From JADLHS01 sp964539515 (GTDB lineage: Bacteria; Verrucomicrobiota; Verrucomicrobiia; Limisphaerales; JADLHS01), in the NCBI GenBank assembly GCA_964539515.1, contig CAZIJO010000072.1, positions 1 to 24,522 of the forward strand: a DNA stretch of 24,522 nucleotides, written 5' to 3'. A model generated the notes under the pieces. It searched no databases. It had not been told where the DNA came from and was given only the letters and a program-made list of their open reading frames with translations. The translations under genes and the position numbers were made by a program. Shown in pieces: positions 1 to 7,416 of the stretch. Each line of letters opens with the position of its first letter. Within the stretch, counting starts at the first letter, position 1.

Positions 1-1380
1 ATGGTTGTCCTGTTCTGGGTGGCCGTCTTTATTCCTCCGCACGTCCCTGCCGCCAATGTGCTTTCGATCGAACAACGGGTGGCGCAATTGGAGGCGGCCA
101 ATGCAGCCACGGCCATTGACAAGGGTGACAACGCCTGGCTGTTGATCAGCGCGGCCATGGTGCTGATGATGAGTGCCCCGGGGCTGATCCTGTTTTATGG
201 CGGTCTGGTGCGTGACAAGAACGTGCTCGCGACGATGATGCACACTTTGGTTTTGATGGCGGTGGTTTCGGCGCTGTGGATGTTCTTTGGCTACAGCATG
301 GCGTTCGGGGAGGGAAACGCCTTCTTCGGCAATCCGACGCAATTCTTTATGCTCCATGGCGTTGGCGGCGCGCCCAATTCAGATTACGCGGGGACAGTGC
401 CGCAAACCAGCTTCATGCTGTTTCAGATGATGTTCGCGATCATCACACCCGCGCTCATCAGCGGTGCCGTTGCCGAGCGGATCCGGTTTAGCGCCTACCT
501 GATGTTCACGATCTTGTGGGTGACCGTGGTTTATTTTCCGCTTTGCCACATGGTTTGGGGCAAGGGTGGGTGGTTCAACTGGGCCTTGGGCGGCACCATT
601 CCTGTGCTCGACTTCGCCGGCGGTACGGTGGTCCACGTCAGTTCGGGGGTGTCGGCCTTGGTGGCGGCCATCGTCCTCGGCAAGCGCATGGGTTATCCGC
701 GTGAACCGATGGTGCCGCACAATCTGGTGCTCAGTTTGATCGGCACGGGCCTGCTGTGGGTGGGCTGGTTCGGGTTCAACGCCGGTAGTGCGGTCAATGC
801 GGGCGAACTGGCGAGCAGCGCCTTCGCGGCGACGCATTTCTCGGCGGTGGCGGCGGCCCTGAGCTGGGCCGGTTTAGAGTGGATGCTCAAGGGCAAGCCC
901 AGCGTCCTTGGCATCGCGTCCGGCATGGTCGCCGGGCTGGCCACCATCACGCCGGCGTCCGGTTTCGTGACCGTGCCGGTGGCCTTTGGCATTGGACTGT
1001 GCGGCGGGGCAACCTGCTATTTGGCGGTCAGCCGGTTGAAGGCCTGGTTCGGCTATGATGATTCCCTGGATGTGTTCGGCGTGCATGGCGTGGGCAGCAC
1101 GGTGGGCCTGCTGTTGCTTGGTTTTTGTGCGAATCCCGCGGTGAATGGGGCCATCGCCAACACGTTCAAGTCCGGCGGAAAGGTGATTTCGCTGGCGGGC
1201 GGGCTGGCGCAGTTCAAGAATCAGCTGGTGGGCGTGCTGTTCACAGCGGCATTGGCAGCCGGCGCGACCTTTATCATTTTGAAACTCGTTAATTTAATCA
1301 TTGACCTGCGCATCTCGGCGGAGGATGAGCATTCCGGTCTGGATTTGACGCAGCATGGGGAAAGCGCGTACAACGACTAA
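1..1380 (+). CDS. amt: Ammonium transporter, Amt/Rh family
   Basis: Integral membrane channel that brings ammonium/ammonia into the cell. The 459 residues visible carry the Amt hallmarks: the GLILFYGGLVRDKNVL segment at about 61-76, Asp204 (equivalent to E. coli AmtB Asp160), the twin pore histidines in VVHVSSG (His212) and FGVHGVGS (His362), and about eleven hydrophobic spans. The first 19 residues resemble a signal peptide, followed by a short helix-forming stretch (about 20-40) before the first core span; extra N-terminal segments are common in this family. The frame is open to the window edge, so the true start could lie upstream. The PII gene follows after 16 bases, the classic pairing in which PII docks on and blocks the channel when nitrogen is plentiful. 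The promoter is outside the window. Confidence 0.96.
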   Translation: MVVLFWVAVFIPPHVPAANVLSIEQRVAQLEAANAATAIDKGDNAWLLISAAMVLMMSAPGLILFYGGLVRDKNVLATMMHTLVLMAVVSALWMFFGYSMAFGEGNAFFGNPTQFFMLHGVGGAPNSDYAGTVPQTSFMLFQMMFAIITPALISGAVAERIRFSAYLMFTILWVTVVYFPLCHMVWGKGGWFNWALGGTIPVLDFAGGTVVHVSSGVSALVAAIVLGKRMGYPREPMVPHNLVLSLIGTGLLWVGWFGFNAGSAVNAGELASSAFAATHFSAVAAALSWAGLEWMLKGKPSVLGIASGMVAGLATITPASGFVTVPVAFGIGLCGGATCYLAVSRLKAWFGYDDSLDVFGVHGVGSTVGLLLLGFCANPAVNGAIANTFKSGGKVISLAGGLAQFKNQLVGVLFTAALAAGATFIILKLVNLIIDLRISAEDEHSGLDLTQHGESAYND

Positions 1381-1396
1381 GCAACAGAATCATCTT

Positions 1397-1735
1397 ATGA
1401 AAAAAATCGAAGCCATCATCAAACCCTTCAAGCTTACGGAGGTGAAGGACGCATTAAGCGAAATTGGCGTGACGGGCATGACCGTGACGGAAGTCAAAGG
1501 ATTTGGGCGGCAGAAGGGGCACACGGAAATCTACCGCGGCAGCGAATACACGGTGGACTTTCTACCCAAGGTCAAGCTCGACATCGTGCTGCCGGATGCC
1601 CAAGTGAAAGCCGCGATTGAAGTGATCACCAAGGCGGCGCATACCGGGAAGATCGGTGACGGCAAGATTTTTGTCCTGGCGGTGGAAACCGCGGTGCGCA
1701 TCCGCACCGACGAGCAAGGCGATGCAGCGGTGTGA
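1397..1735 (+). CDS. glnK: Nitrogen regulatory protein P-II
   Basis: Small trimeric signalling protein that reads ATP/ADP and 2-oxoglutarate and controls ammonium uptake and nitrogen enzymes. From the ATG at 1397 the product is 112 residues, exactly the usual PII length. A longer in-frame reading from 1355 would add a non-conserved extension overlapping amt, so I reject it. The N-terminus MKKIEAIIKPFKL, the T-loop with the conserved uridylylation residue Tyr51 (GSEYTVDF), the B-loop THTGKIGDGKIF-like segment (here AAHTGKIGDGKIF) and the C-terminal RIRT are all present. GlnB and GlnK cannot be told apart by sequence alone; the symbol glnK rests on the link to amt. No clear Shine-Dalgarno sequence precedes it, so it may depend on translation of amt. 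Confidence 0.95.
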   Translation: MKKIEAIIKPFKLTEVKDALSEIGVTGMTVTEVKGFGRQKGHTEIYRGSEYTVDFLPKVKLDIVLPDAQVKAAIEVITKAAHTGKIGDGKIFVLAVETAVRIRTDEQGDAAV

Positions 1736-1750
1736 GCCACCGGGTGGCGG

Positions 1751-1827
1751 TGGTGGGCGCTGCAGGATTCGAACCTGCGACCTACTCGGTGTAAACGAGT
1801 CGCTCTAACCAACTGAGCTAAGCGCCC
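1751..1827 (-). tRNA. tRNA-Val (anticodon UAC)
   Basis: On the minus strand a complete cloverleaf can be folded. The acceptor stem is GGGCGCT paired with AGCGCCC, the D-arm contains AGCTCAGTTGGTTAGAGC, the anticodon stem ACTCG/CGAGT encloses loop TTTACAC with anticodon TAC (reads GTA and probably other GTN valine codons), and the T-arm has GTTCGAATCC. The discriminator base is A at 1754, and the 3' CCA is encoded in the DNA (1751-1753). The gene sits between the convergent amt-glnK pair and the downstream end of the receiver-MBL gene. Confidence 0.96.
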
Positions 1828-1852
1828 GGTGCGGAATGACAGCCTATCAGGC

Positions 1853-1875
1853 TTCGCGATTTCGACAATCGCGAA
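1853..1875 (-). other. Strong hairpin between receiver-MBL gene and tRNA-Val
   Basis: Inverted repeat TTCGCGATT / AATCGCGAA, a perfect 9-bp stem with a 5-base loop, 27 bases beyond the stop codon of the receiver-MBL gene and just upstream of tRNA-Val on the minus strand. A second weaker hairpin (AGCCT/AGGCT, 1841-1853) abuts it. No run of T follows on the minus strand, so it is not a standard intrinsic terminator. It could be an RNA-processing or 3'-end-stabilising structure. Confidence 0.5.
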
Positions 1876-1901
1876 CATTCAATCGCTGGGAATTAATTAG
1901 T

Positions 1902-3236
1902 TTAGCTGCCAGCCCGGTTCAGTTCCACCACCACGCCCTCCATCGCCGCATCCACGATCAAACTTGAGCGCTGTGCGGCCACGAGTTCGCGCGCGTGGGC
2001 GAGCATGCTGTCAATCTTGGCATCGTCGTGGTCGGGATCGTGGTGAAAGAGAAATAGTTTCTTGACTCCGGCCTTCATGGCGACGGCCACGACATCGTCA
2101 ACGCACCCGTGTCCCCACCCAATGTGGTCCTCGTGCTCCGTGCGGTCGTACTGGGCGTCAAGAATGAGCACGTCCACACCGCGAATGAACTCGAGCATTT
2201 TTTCCTCCTGGCCCCGGGCGTATTCCAGGGATGCATCCTTGCGCGTGGGCCGCGCAAGCCCATCGGTGTCGTACCGGCAGTGCGGCTCGTTGTCCGGAAA
2301 AAAGGCCACCGAACCTTCGTCGGTGAACAAGCGGTAACCGACGCAAATGCCCGGGTGATTGGCAAACCAAGCCCGCACGCGCACCGGTCCGACCTGAAAC
2401 TCCAGGTCCTTGAGTTCTTCCACCTCGATGTTGCCGGGCAGCTCGCCAAAGGGTACCGGGAAATAAGGGCTTTCCATTTGTCCGGTAAGCACGTTGACAA
2501 GGCCACGGCGCGCCCCTTCAAAACCGAGGATGCGCAATCGGCAATGCGGCAGATAAATCGGTGTAAAGAACGGCAACCCCTGGATATGATCCCAGTGGGT
2601 GTGGGTTAGCAGCAAAGTGAGATTCAGCGGTTGATCCTTAAACTCCGCCATCAACTCCCGTCCGAACGGCCGCAGGCCGGTGCCGGCATCAAGAATGATG
2701 ATCTCACCGTGCGCCCGCACCGAAACGCAGGCCGTATTGCCCCCATAACGGACCGTGCCGGGACCGGGTGAAGGGACCGAACCGCGAACGCCCCAGAATT
2801 TCAGCCGGGTCGGTCCGGAGGAGGCAAGGTTGGGCGTCGGGACCAGCGGGGTGCCGGCCCGACCCTCGTCGCTTAAGCGCGCAATCGTGGCGAGCAAATC
2901 ATAGGGTTTGACGGGTTTTGTCAGGTATTCATCCGCCCCGGCTTCGCGCGCCGCTAGCCGGTCGGAATCGTAATCGCGTCCGGACGTAACGATGATCTTG
3001 GTGTGGCGCAGGGTAAAGTCGCTGCGAATGTTCCGGCAGACCAGAAAGCCGTTACTGCGCGGCATGAGCAGGTCGCATAGCACGACTTCGGGGCGTTGTT
3101 GCCGGACCGCTTCGAGGCCGGCCTCGCCTTCATCGGCTTCCAACACCTGCCAGCCTTCCATCTGAAGGATTTCTCCCATCAGCCGGCGGTAATCGGCGTC
3201 GTCGTCGATGATCAGGACCTTCTTCGGTGCAGGCAT
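1902..3236 (-). CDS. Response-regulator receiver domain fused to metallo-beta-lactamase hydrolase
   Basis: A 444-residue cytoplasmic protein. Residues 5-120 are a receiver domain with acidic pocket Asp11-13, phospho-acceptor Asp55 (CDLLMP), Thr84/Ser85 and Lys107 (LTKPV). A linker of about 20 residues leads to an MBL-fold hydrolase from about 143. It opens with FWGVRGSVPSPGP, as in PhnP/YycJ-like and class II phosphodiesterase-like enzymes, and has metal motif THTHWDH (His212, His214, Asp216, His217), then NHPG (His294), ILDAQYD (Asp360) and FLFHHD (His398). All metal ligands therefore look present, so catalysis under phosphorylation control is plausible. The substrate is unknown; a phosphodiester (nucleotide or RNA) is the reasonable guess. 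No histidine kinase is adjacent. The start is an ATG without a clear ribosome binding site, and the gene is divergent from the papain-fold gene at 3365. Confidence 0.9.
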   Translation of the reverse strand: MPAPKKVLIIDDDADYRRLMGEILQMEGWQVLEADEGEAGLEAVRQQRPEVVLCDLLMPRSNGFLVCRNIRSDFTLRHTKIIVTSGRDYDSDRLAAREAGADEYLTKPVKPYDLLATIARLSDEGRAGTPLVPTPNLASSGPTRLKFWGVRGSVPSPGPGTVRYGGNTACVSVRAHGEIIILDAGTGLRPFGRELMAEFKDQPLNLTLLLTHTHWDHIQGLPFFTPIYLPHCRLRILGFEGARRGLVNVLTGQMESPYFPVPFGELPGNIEVEELKDLEFQVGPVRVRAWFANHPGICVGYRLFTDEGSVAFFPDNEPHCRYDTDGLARPTRKDASLEYARGQEEKMLEFIRGVDVLILDAQYDRTEHEDHIGWGHGCVDDVVAVAMKAGVKKLFLFHHDPDHDDAKIDSMLAHARELVAAQRSSLIVDAAMEGVVVELNRAGS

Positions 3237-3364
3237 GCTTTGGATCGTTGCCGGGCCACACTACGCCAGGTGACCGGGATTGGGAAATGAAAAACAGCGC
3301 GGCATCGGCTTGCCTGGCACGCTCTGACCCGGCAAAGTGCGGTTTCGTCAGCGCCAACCATCTC

Positions 3365-4099
3365 ATGAAGCCCAGCGGTCAACCCTCGAACGTGATCCCG
3401 GTTGCGGACCTTTCAAACCAGGAGTTTCTCGCTCGTTACGCCCGGCCCGGTCGTGTGGGTCTGTCCGGCGGGGTCACATTGGTGGACCGGGCCATCCGCC
3501 GGGCGGAGCGCCACCTGGATGAGCAGGCGCGCTGGAGCGCGTGGTCGCATGCTTTCCTTTTTCAAGGAGTTCGGGCCGACGGCCATCATTGGGTGATCGA
3601 GTCAGATTTGCAGGTGCAATCCAAACATATCCAGCTCGGCGTGCAGGAGAATCGCATCTCCAAATACTACGACAGAAAACTCTATTGCACGCTGGCAGTG
3701 CTGGATTTCGGCCTCACCGAAGACCAGACGGGCGTCATCTTGCGCGAAGCTTTGGAGCTGGTGGCCAACCGAGCGCGCTACTCGTTGCGCGAACTGGTTG
3801 GCACTTTGCTGGCCCTGCGACGACCAGCCTTGCGCGCAGAGGAAAACTTACTCGCCCGGAAGGACTCGGTCTTTTGCTCCGCGCTGATTCAATATTTGTT
3901 CCGCAAAGCCGGTCTCGATCTGGCTCCGGGGGTCACCGACAAACATACCACTCCAGAAGACCTGGCGCGGAGTGCTCTGCCGCACGTGACTTATTTGCTT
4001 CAGCGCGAATTGCCGCCCGGGTCCGGGGTTGGGGAGGATCGCGCGGCGCGGATCAAAGCGCGATGGCAGAAGTTGAAAATTCGGGCTGGTGGGCGGTAG
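3365..4099 (+). CDS. Permuted papain-fold (YiiX/NlpC-P60-like) amidase or peptidase, putative
   Basis: A 244-residue soluble protein that looks like the circularly permuted NlpC/P60 (YiiX/YaeF) group, in which the catalytic His comes before the Cys. Visible: PGRVGLSGG near 28-36, SAWSHAFLF with His62, VIESD around 77-81, and SVFCSALIQYLFRKAG with candidate nucleophile Cys171 near the C-terminal half. Family members are cysteine amidases or hydrolases acting on peptides, lipids or cell-wall links, but this one is too diverged for a substrate call. There is no signal peptide. ATG 3365 is preferred; an in-frame ATG at 3287 would add 26 residues of unconserved sequence. The gene is divergent from the receiver-MBL gene, with about 130 bases between them that must carry both promoters. 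Its stop lies only 3 bases from the end of the convergent Sel1 gene. Confidence 0.65.
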   Translation: MKPSGQPSNVIPVADLSNQEFLARYARPGRVGLSGGVTLVDRAIRRAERHLDEQARWSAWSHAFLFQGVRADGHHWVIESDLQVQSKHIQLGVQENRISKYYDRKLYCTLAVLDFGLTEDQTGVILREALELVANRARYSLRELVGTLLALRRPALRAEENLLARKDSVFCSALIQYLFRKAGLDLAPGVTDKHTTPEDLARSALPHVTYLLQRELPPGSGVGEDRAARIKARWQKLKIRAGGR

Positions 4100-4102
4100 G
4101 AG

Positions 4103-4834
4103 TCATTGCGCGGCGGGGTCGGTCGTCCCGGCGGCCGCCTCTTGCGTGGCGTAATAGACTCCCAGATTGTGCTGGGCGGTTTTGTCGCCCTGGCGGGCCG
4201 CCCGAATGAACCACCGCACGGCTTCCGTCATGTTTTGCGCGACCCCACGACCGGTCTGGTAGCACAAGCCGAGATTGCACTGGGCGGGTCCCACCTCCTG
4301 CGCGGCGGCCGCGGCGTACCACTTCACGGCCTCTTCAAAGTTTTGCGGCACAACATGACCTTGCTCATAGAACACACCGAGATTGAATTGCGCCTGGGCT
4401 TCGCCGCGTTCGGCGGCGGCGTGATACCACTTCACGGCCTCGGCATAATTTTGCGGCACGCCCTGGCCGGTTTCGTAGAGCACACCCAGATTGAACTGCG
4501 CGGCGGGATCGCCCTGTTCCGCCCCTTCGCGAAACCACCGGGCGGCCTCGCCGTACTCCTGCGGCACGCCTTGCCCCATGAGAAAGCAAAAACCGAGATA
4601 ACATTGCGCCACCGGATCGTTCTGGTCAGCCGCCTTGCGAAACCATCTCACCGCCTGTTGGTAATCTTGTGACACGCCCTGGCCGTTCTGGTAGGACACC
4701 CCGAGATAGCATTGGGCCTGCGCATCGCCTTCTTCGGCGGCTTTGCGCATTTCCTCGAAGGACGCCCAGGATTTTCGGTTGTTGGCCATGTCGTTAAGAA
4801 AGCGATCTGCGTCGGATGCGTGACGAACTTCCAT
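4103..4834 (-). CDS. Sel1-repeat (SLR/TPR-like) protein
   Basis: A 243-residue protein made almost entirely of 36-residue Sel1-like helical repeats: five full copies and a partial sixth (residues about 37-230), each with the pattern AQxxLGxxYxxGxGVxQxxxEAVxWxxxAA. Such solenoids are protein-interaction scaffolds rather than enzymes. There is no signal peptide, so it is probably cytoplasmic. The ATG at 4834 is chosen because a GGAG lies 11 bases upstream; a TTG at 4870 and an ATG at 4789 are alternatives. It is the last gene of a minus-strand run after the hydrolase fusion and the cytosine deaminase, with 72 bases between it and the deaminase. The Ala/Gln-rich tail after the last repeat is unconserved. 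Confidence 0.9.
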   Translation of the reverse strand: MEVRHASDADRFLNDMANNRKSWASFEEMRKAAEEGDAQAQCYLGVSYQNGQGVSQDYQQAVRWFRKAADQNDPVAQCYLGFCFLMGQGVPQEYGEAARWFREGAEQGDPAAQFNLGVLYETGQGVPQNYAEAVKWYHAAAERGEAQAQFNLGVFYEQGHVVPQNFEEAVKWYAAAAAQEVGPAQCNLGLCYQTGRGVAQNMTEAVRWFIRAARQGDKTAQHNLGVYYATQEAAAGTTDPAAQ

Positions 4835-4906
4835 CCCACACGGCTCCGAGGTTATGTTGCATCGGCCCAATTACAAGCCGGGAATTGGCGGGTGAACATT
4901 CCGCGT

Positions 4907-5344
4907 TCAAACGCCGATGTCCTCGTTCCAAAGTTCCGGGTGCGCCGCGATAAAATCCCGCATGAGCTTGATGCAAGTTGGGTCATTGAGCACTTCCACC
5001 GTTACGCCCTGCGCCCGAACGTAAGCCTCCGGCCCCTGAAACGTCATGTTTTCACCGACGACGATGCGCGGGATCTTGTAGAGCAACACGGCCCCGCTGC
5101 ACATCGGGCACGGGGAGAGGGTCGAATACAATACGCACCGCTGATAAACCGCGGCTGGTCGTCTGCCCGCATTTTCGATGCAATTCATTTCGGCATGATG
5201 AATCACGCTCCCGGCTTGAACGCGTTGGTTGTGCCCGCGCCCGATGATCTGACCGTCGAGCACCAGGACCGAGCCGATGGGAATGCCGCCAGCCGCCAGG
5301 CCCTTTTTGGCTTCGTCGATTGCGGCTTTTAGAAATTGGTCCAT
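4907..5344 (-). CDS. Yeast-type (Fcy1-like) cytosine deaminase
   Basis: A zinc-dependent deaminase of the CDA fold, likely converting cytosine to uracil in pyrimidine salvage. At 145 residues it is close to yeast Fcy1 (158). Zinc site: His50-Ala-Glu52, with Glu52 as proton shuttle, and SPCPMC (Cys79, Cys82). It also matches Fcy1 beyond the common core: GRGHN (Asn39, Fcy1 Asn51), the GRxxxxVY spacing, LYSTLSPC, YKIPRIVVGEN, Phe102 (Fcy1 Phe114) and the C-terminal ELWNEDIG with Trp139 and Asp142 (Fcy1 Trp152 and Asp155). These separate it from guanine deaminase and from TadA. The bacterial cytosine deaminase CodA is an unrelated amidohydrolase. ATG 5344 is preferred over GTG 5347. It lies between the hydrolase fusion and the Sel1 gene in one transcriptional direction. 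Confidence 0.87.
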   Translation of the reverse strand: MDQFLKAAIDEAKKGLAAGGIPIGSVLVLDGQIIGRGHNQRVQAGSVIHHAEMNCIENAGRRPAAVYQRCVLYSTLSPCPMCSGAVLLYKIPRIVVGENMTFQGPEAYVRAQGVTVEVLNDPTCIKLMRDFIAAHPELWNEDIGV

Positions 5345-5411
5345 CACGCTGGGGTTTATGTCGGTGCGCCAGCTTGGTCAGTTCCTGCTCGGCGGCCGCG
5401 CGGATTCAGTG

Positions 5412-7124
5412 TCATGGCTGCGCTGCCGTGTTCTTTAATATGAAATCCACAATCGGAGAGGGATCCGCCAGGCCGTGGGGATGATGTCCGATGCCAGCCT
5501 TGGGAATGAGGGTAATGCTGCCTCCGAGTTTGCGATAGCGTTCGGCCACGACACCCGTGTTTTCGTTCCAAGGGACAACGTCATCCGCGTCGCCGTAAAC
5601 GTGGAGCAGCGGAACTCCTGCGTCCGCCAGCGGTTGCAGGCTGTCGATCGGATTCTTGTCGTAAGCGATGGCTTCGGCGTCGGATTTGAAATGGTACGCT
5701 TTGAGAACGTTCTCCCATTCAGGGGCACTGCCGTTGCCTTTGCCGAGGCCCTTGGGCTTTCCACCCGGCCAACTCTTGAAGTCACAAACAGCAGCGTCCG
5801 CGTAAATGCAGGCCACCTTTTCGGGGTTGGCCACCGCCCAATTGTAGCAGTAGAGGCCGCCGCGACTCAGACCAATCAGCGCGACCTTCCTCGCCAGACC
5901 ATATTTTGCGGTCAGCTCCCGGTAAAATGCGTTCCAACTTGCGACGGCGTCGGGGCTGCCGAACAAATTGGGCACACCGAGATAAGCCAGATGAAATCCT
6001 TTGCCAACCAGCGCGATGTCGGCGTTCGGGAAAGCGCCAAAAAACTCGCCGCGCCAGGCCCAGGGTTTGCCGGGCAACGCTTGTTTCGGCACGACCACGA
6101 TCGCCGGCTTGCCATCAACCGCGAAATCGTAACGGTCAAATCCTTCCCATTGGGATTTCTTGCCGGGAAAGGGTGCGGCGAGTCCACGGATTTCAGTTTC
6201 GATTGCCGCAGCCCTGGCCTTGGCCTCGGCCAGTGGCAGACCTTTGTTCATCCCCGGACGCACATGACCCACGTCGGTGAGCCAGGCGTCCTTCGTCATC
6301 CGCTGCCGTTGCTGGATCAACTTCAACAAAGCCGGCCCGTTAGGATAATCCGCCAGCATCGCCGCTGGATCCTCGACGGCGGCCAGGTCTTTCGCTCCCC
6401 AATGCAGGAGCGTTTGTTTCGCTATGATCCAGTGGCCGGTTTCGTTGCAGTGCACGCCGTCACCGGCGAGAAAGAAATTCGGATCGCGCTGGCGACGTTC
6501 GGTGAGGTAGCGGTTCATGGGGCCGTGTAAGTCCACCACGTCCCATCCCGCCGCGCGTTGCCCCAGCAACCAGTCCGCGTAACGGTCGAGGGCCTGGCCA
6601 TAACCCGGATGTCCGCCTTTGACCTCGTCGAATGTCGGTGGAGTAACGTGAATGATTTTCGCGCCCGCTGCTGTGACCCGCTCCCGCAGCCGCAGGATGC
6701 CATTCTGAAATTTCTGAAATCGCTCCTCGCTGAAAGGCAGATAAATGCCGTCGTTCATCCCGTAACAGGCAATGACCAGATCAGGCTTCGTTTTCGCCAA
6801 CACCCGGCCGAGGCGTTCGTGCAAATCCGGCCGGGGAAATTGCCCGCCGGCATGCCCGTCTTCCGAAAGCCCGGAAACTGTCTCGCTGGGCAGCCCCAAG
6901 TCCAGAAACTCCAACGGGCGGTCCGGAAAGCGAGTTACGTGATACGCCTCGATGAATTCCACATACTGGCCTGCATGCGTGATGCTGTCGCCGAGGAAGA
7001 TAATGCGGTGAATGTTTTGGAGTTTCGACCAAGCATCCGGCGGCTCGGCCGCGAGAAGTGTCAGCGACAACAAGCTGACAATCAATGCCAGAGCTTGGCG
7101 CGGGAATCGGGGGCGGCTTTTCAT
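5412..7124 (-). CDS. Secreted SGNH/GDSL hydrolase fused to alpha/beta hydrolase
   Basis: A 570-residue protein with a signal peptide (hydrophobic 11-25, likely cut after LLAAE). The first half is an SGNH hydrolase: FLGDSITH (Ser47), Gly90-region, CYGMND (Asn124) and the DGVH block (Asp222, His225). The second half (about 325-568) is an alpha/beta hydrolase with nucleophile elbow GLSRGG (Ser420), acid DADDVVPW (Asp515 region) and a His in GIGHHPHG (547-550). Both active sites look complete. SGNH enzymes in polysaccharide-degrading bacteria often remove acetyl groups and the alpha/beta domain may cleave another ester, so a bifunctional carbohydrate esterase is inferred. This fusion type is seen in Planctomycetes/Verrucomicrobia. 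It is divergent from the gluconolactonase-like gene and first of a minus-strand run. Confidence 0.87.
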   Translation of the reverse strand: MKSRPRFPRQALALIVSLLSLTLLAAEPPDAWSKLQNIHRIIFLGDSITHAGQYVEFIEAYHVTRFPDRPLEFLDLGLPSETVSGLSEDGHAGGQFPRPDLHERLGRVLAKTKPDLVIACYGMNDGIYLPFSEERFQKFQNGILRLRERVTAAGAKIIHVTPPTFDEVKGGHPGYGQALDRYADWLLGQRAAGWDVVDLHGPMNRYLTERRQRDPNFFLAGDGVHCNETGHWIIAKQTLLHWGAKDLAAVEDPAAMLADYPNGPALLKLIQQRQRMTKDAWLTDVGHVRPGMNKGLPLAEAKARAAAIETEIRGLAAPFPGKKSQWEGFDRYDFAVDGKPAIVVVPKQALPGKPWAWRGEFFGAFPNADIALVGKGFHLAYLGVPNLFGSPDAVASWNAFYRELTAKYGLARKVALIGLSRGGLYCYNWAVANPEKVACIYADAAVCDFKSWPGGKPKGLGKGNGSAPEWENVLKAYHFKSDAEAIAYDKNPIDSLQPLADAGVPLLHVYGDADDVVPWNENTGVVAERYRKLGGSITLIPKAGIGHHPHGLADPSPIVDFILKNTAAQP

Positions 7125-7416
7125 ATCAGGATGTCGATCGGGCCAATTTCCCAGCGTCGCGGCTTGAGCTGCATCGAAATAATGATGCCTCGGTTCGAAA
7201 GCGCCAGGCGATTAAGCGGTGTTTCATTCGTGGAAAACCAACTCGGAAAGCATTGCTGGATCTGTTCGGCGGTGCAAGAACGCGAATTACCCCCATAACA
7301 GCGAAAACCTGGGGACCCGCGCCGGACTCAGCTCTGGCTTCCAACCTGCCGGGGCTATTCAAATCGGTGCTTTCTTTCGCTTCCAGTTTCTTGCTACCAC
7401 TCCTTTGTTGCTAACC
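7125..7416. promoter_or_regulatory. Divergent intergenic region
   Basis: 292 bases between the divergent hydrolase-fusion and SMP-30 genes, so both promoters should be here. I see no convincing -35/-10 pair, operator or strong ribosome binding site. The open frames across it are out of keeping with any family and are treated as chance. Confidence 0.4.

Noticed and set aside
379..837. Minus-strand open frame of 152 codons across amt
   Set aside because: It is antisense to a clear ammonium transporter and its composition (Arg/His-rich) is that of a shadow frame in GC-rich DNA.
1736..1748. GCCAC/GTGGC hairpin after glnK as a terminator
   Set aside because: The stem is only 5 bp, there is no T-run, and it abuts the tRNA 3' end.
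1531..1878. Minus-strand open frame covering the tRNA and glnK
   Set aside because: It runs through the complete tRNA-Val and antisense to PII, so it is not a gene.
4103..4834. CRISPR-like or DNA repeat array
   Set aside because: The 108-base periodicity comes from protein-level Sel1 repeats, with no spacers.
4907..5344. TadA-type tRNA adenosine deaminase or guanine deaminase
   Set aside because: The C-terminal Trp-Glu-Asp motif and the VVGEN and Phe102 region match Fcy1-type cytosine deaminase better.
5475..6530. Plus-strand open frame of 351 codons
   Set aside because: It is antisense to the SGNH/alpha-beta hydrolase fusion, which has full motifs and a signal peptide.
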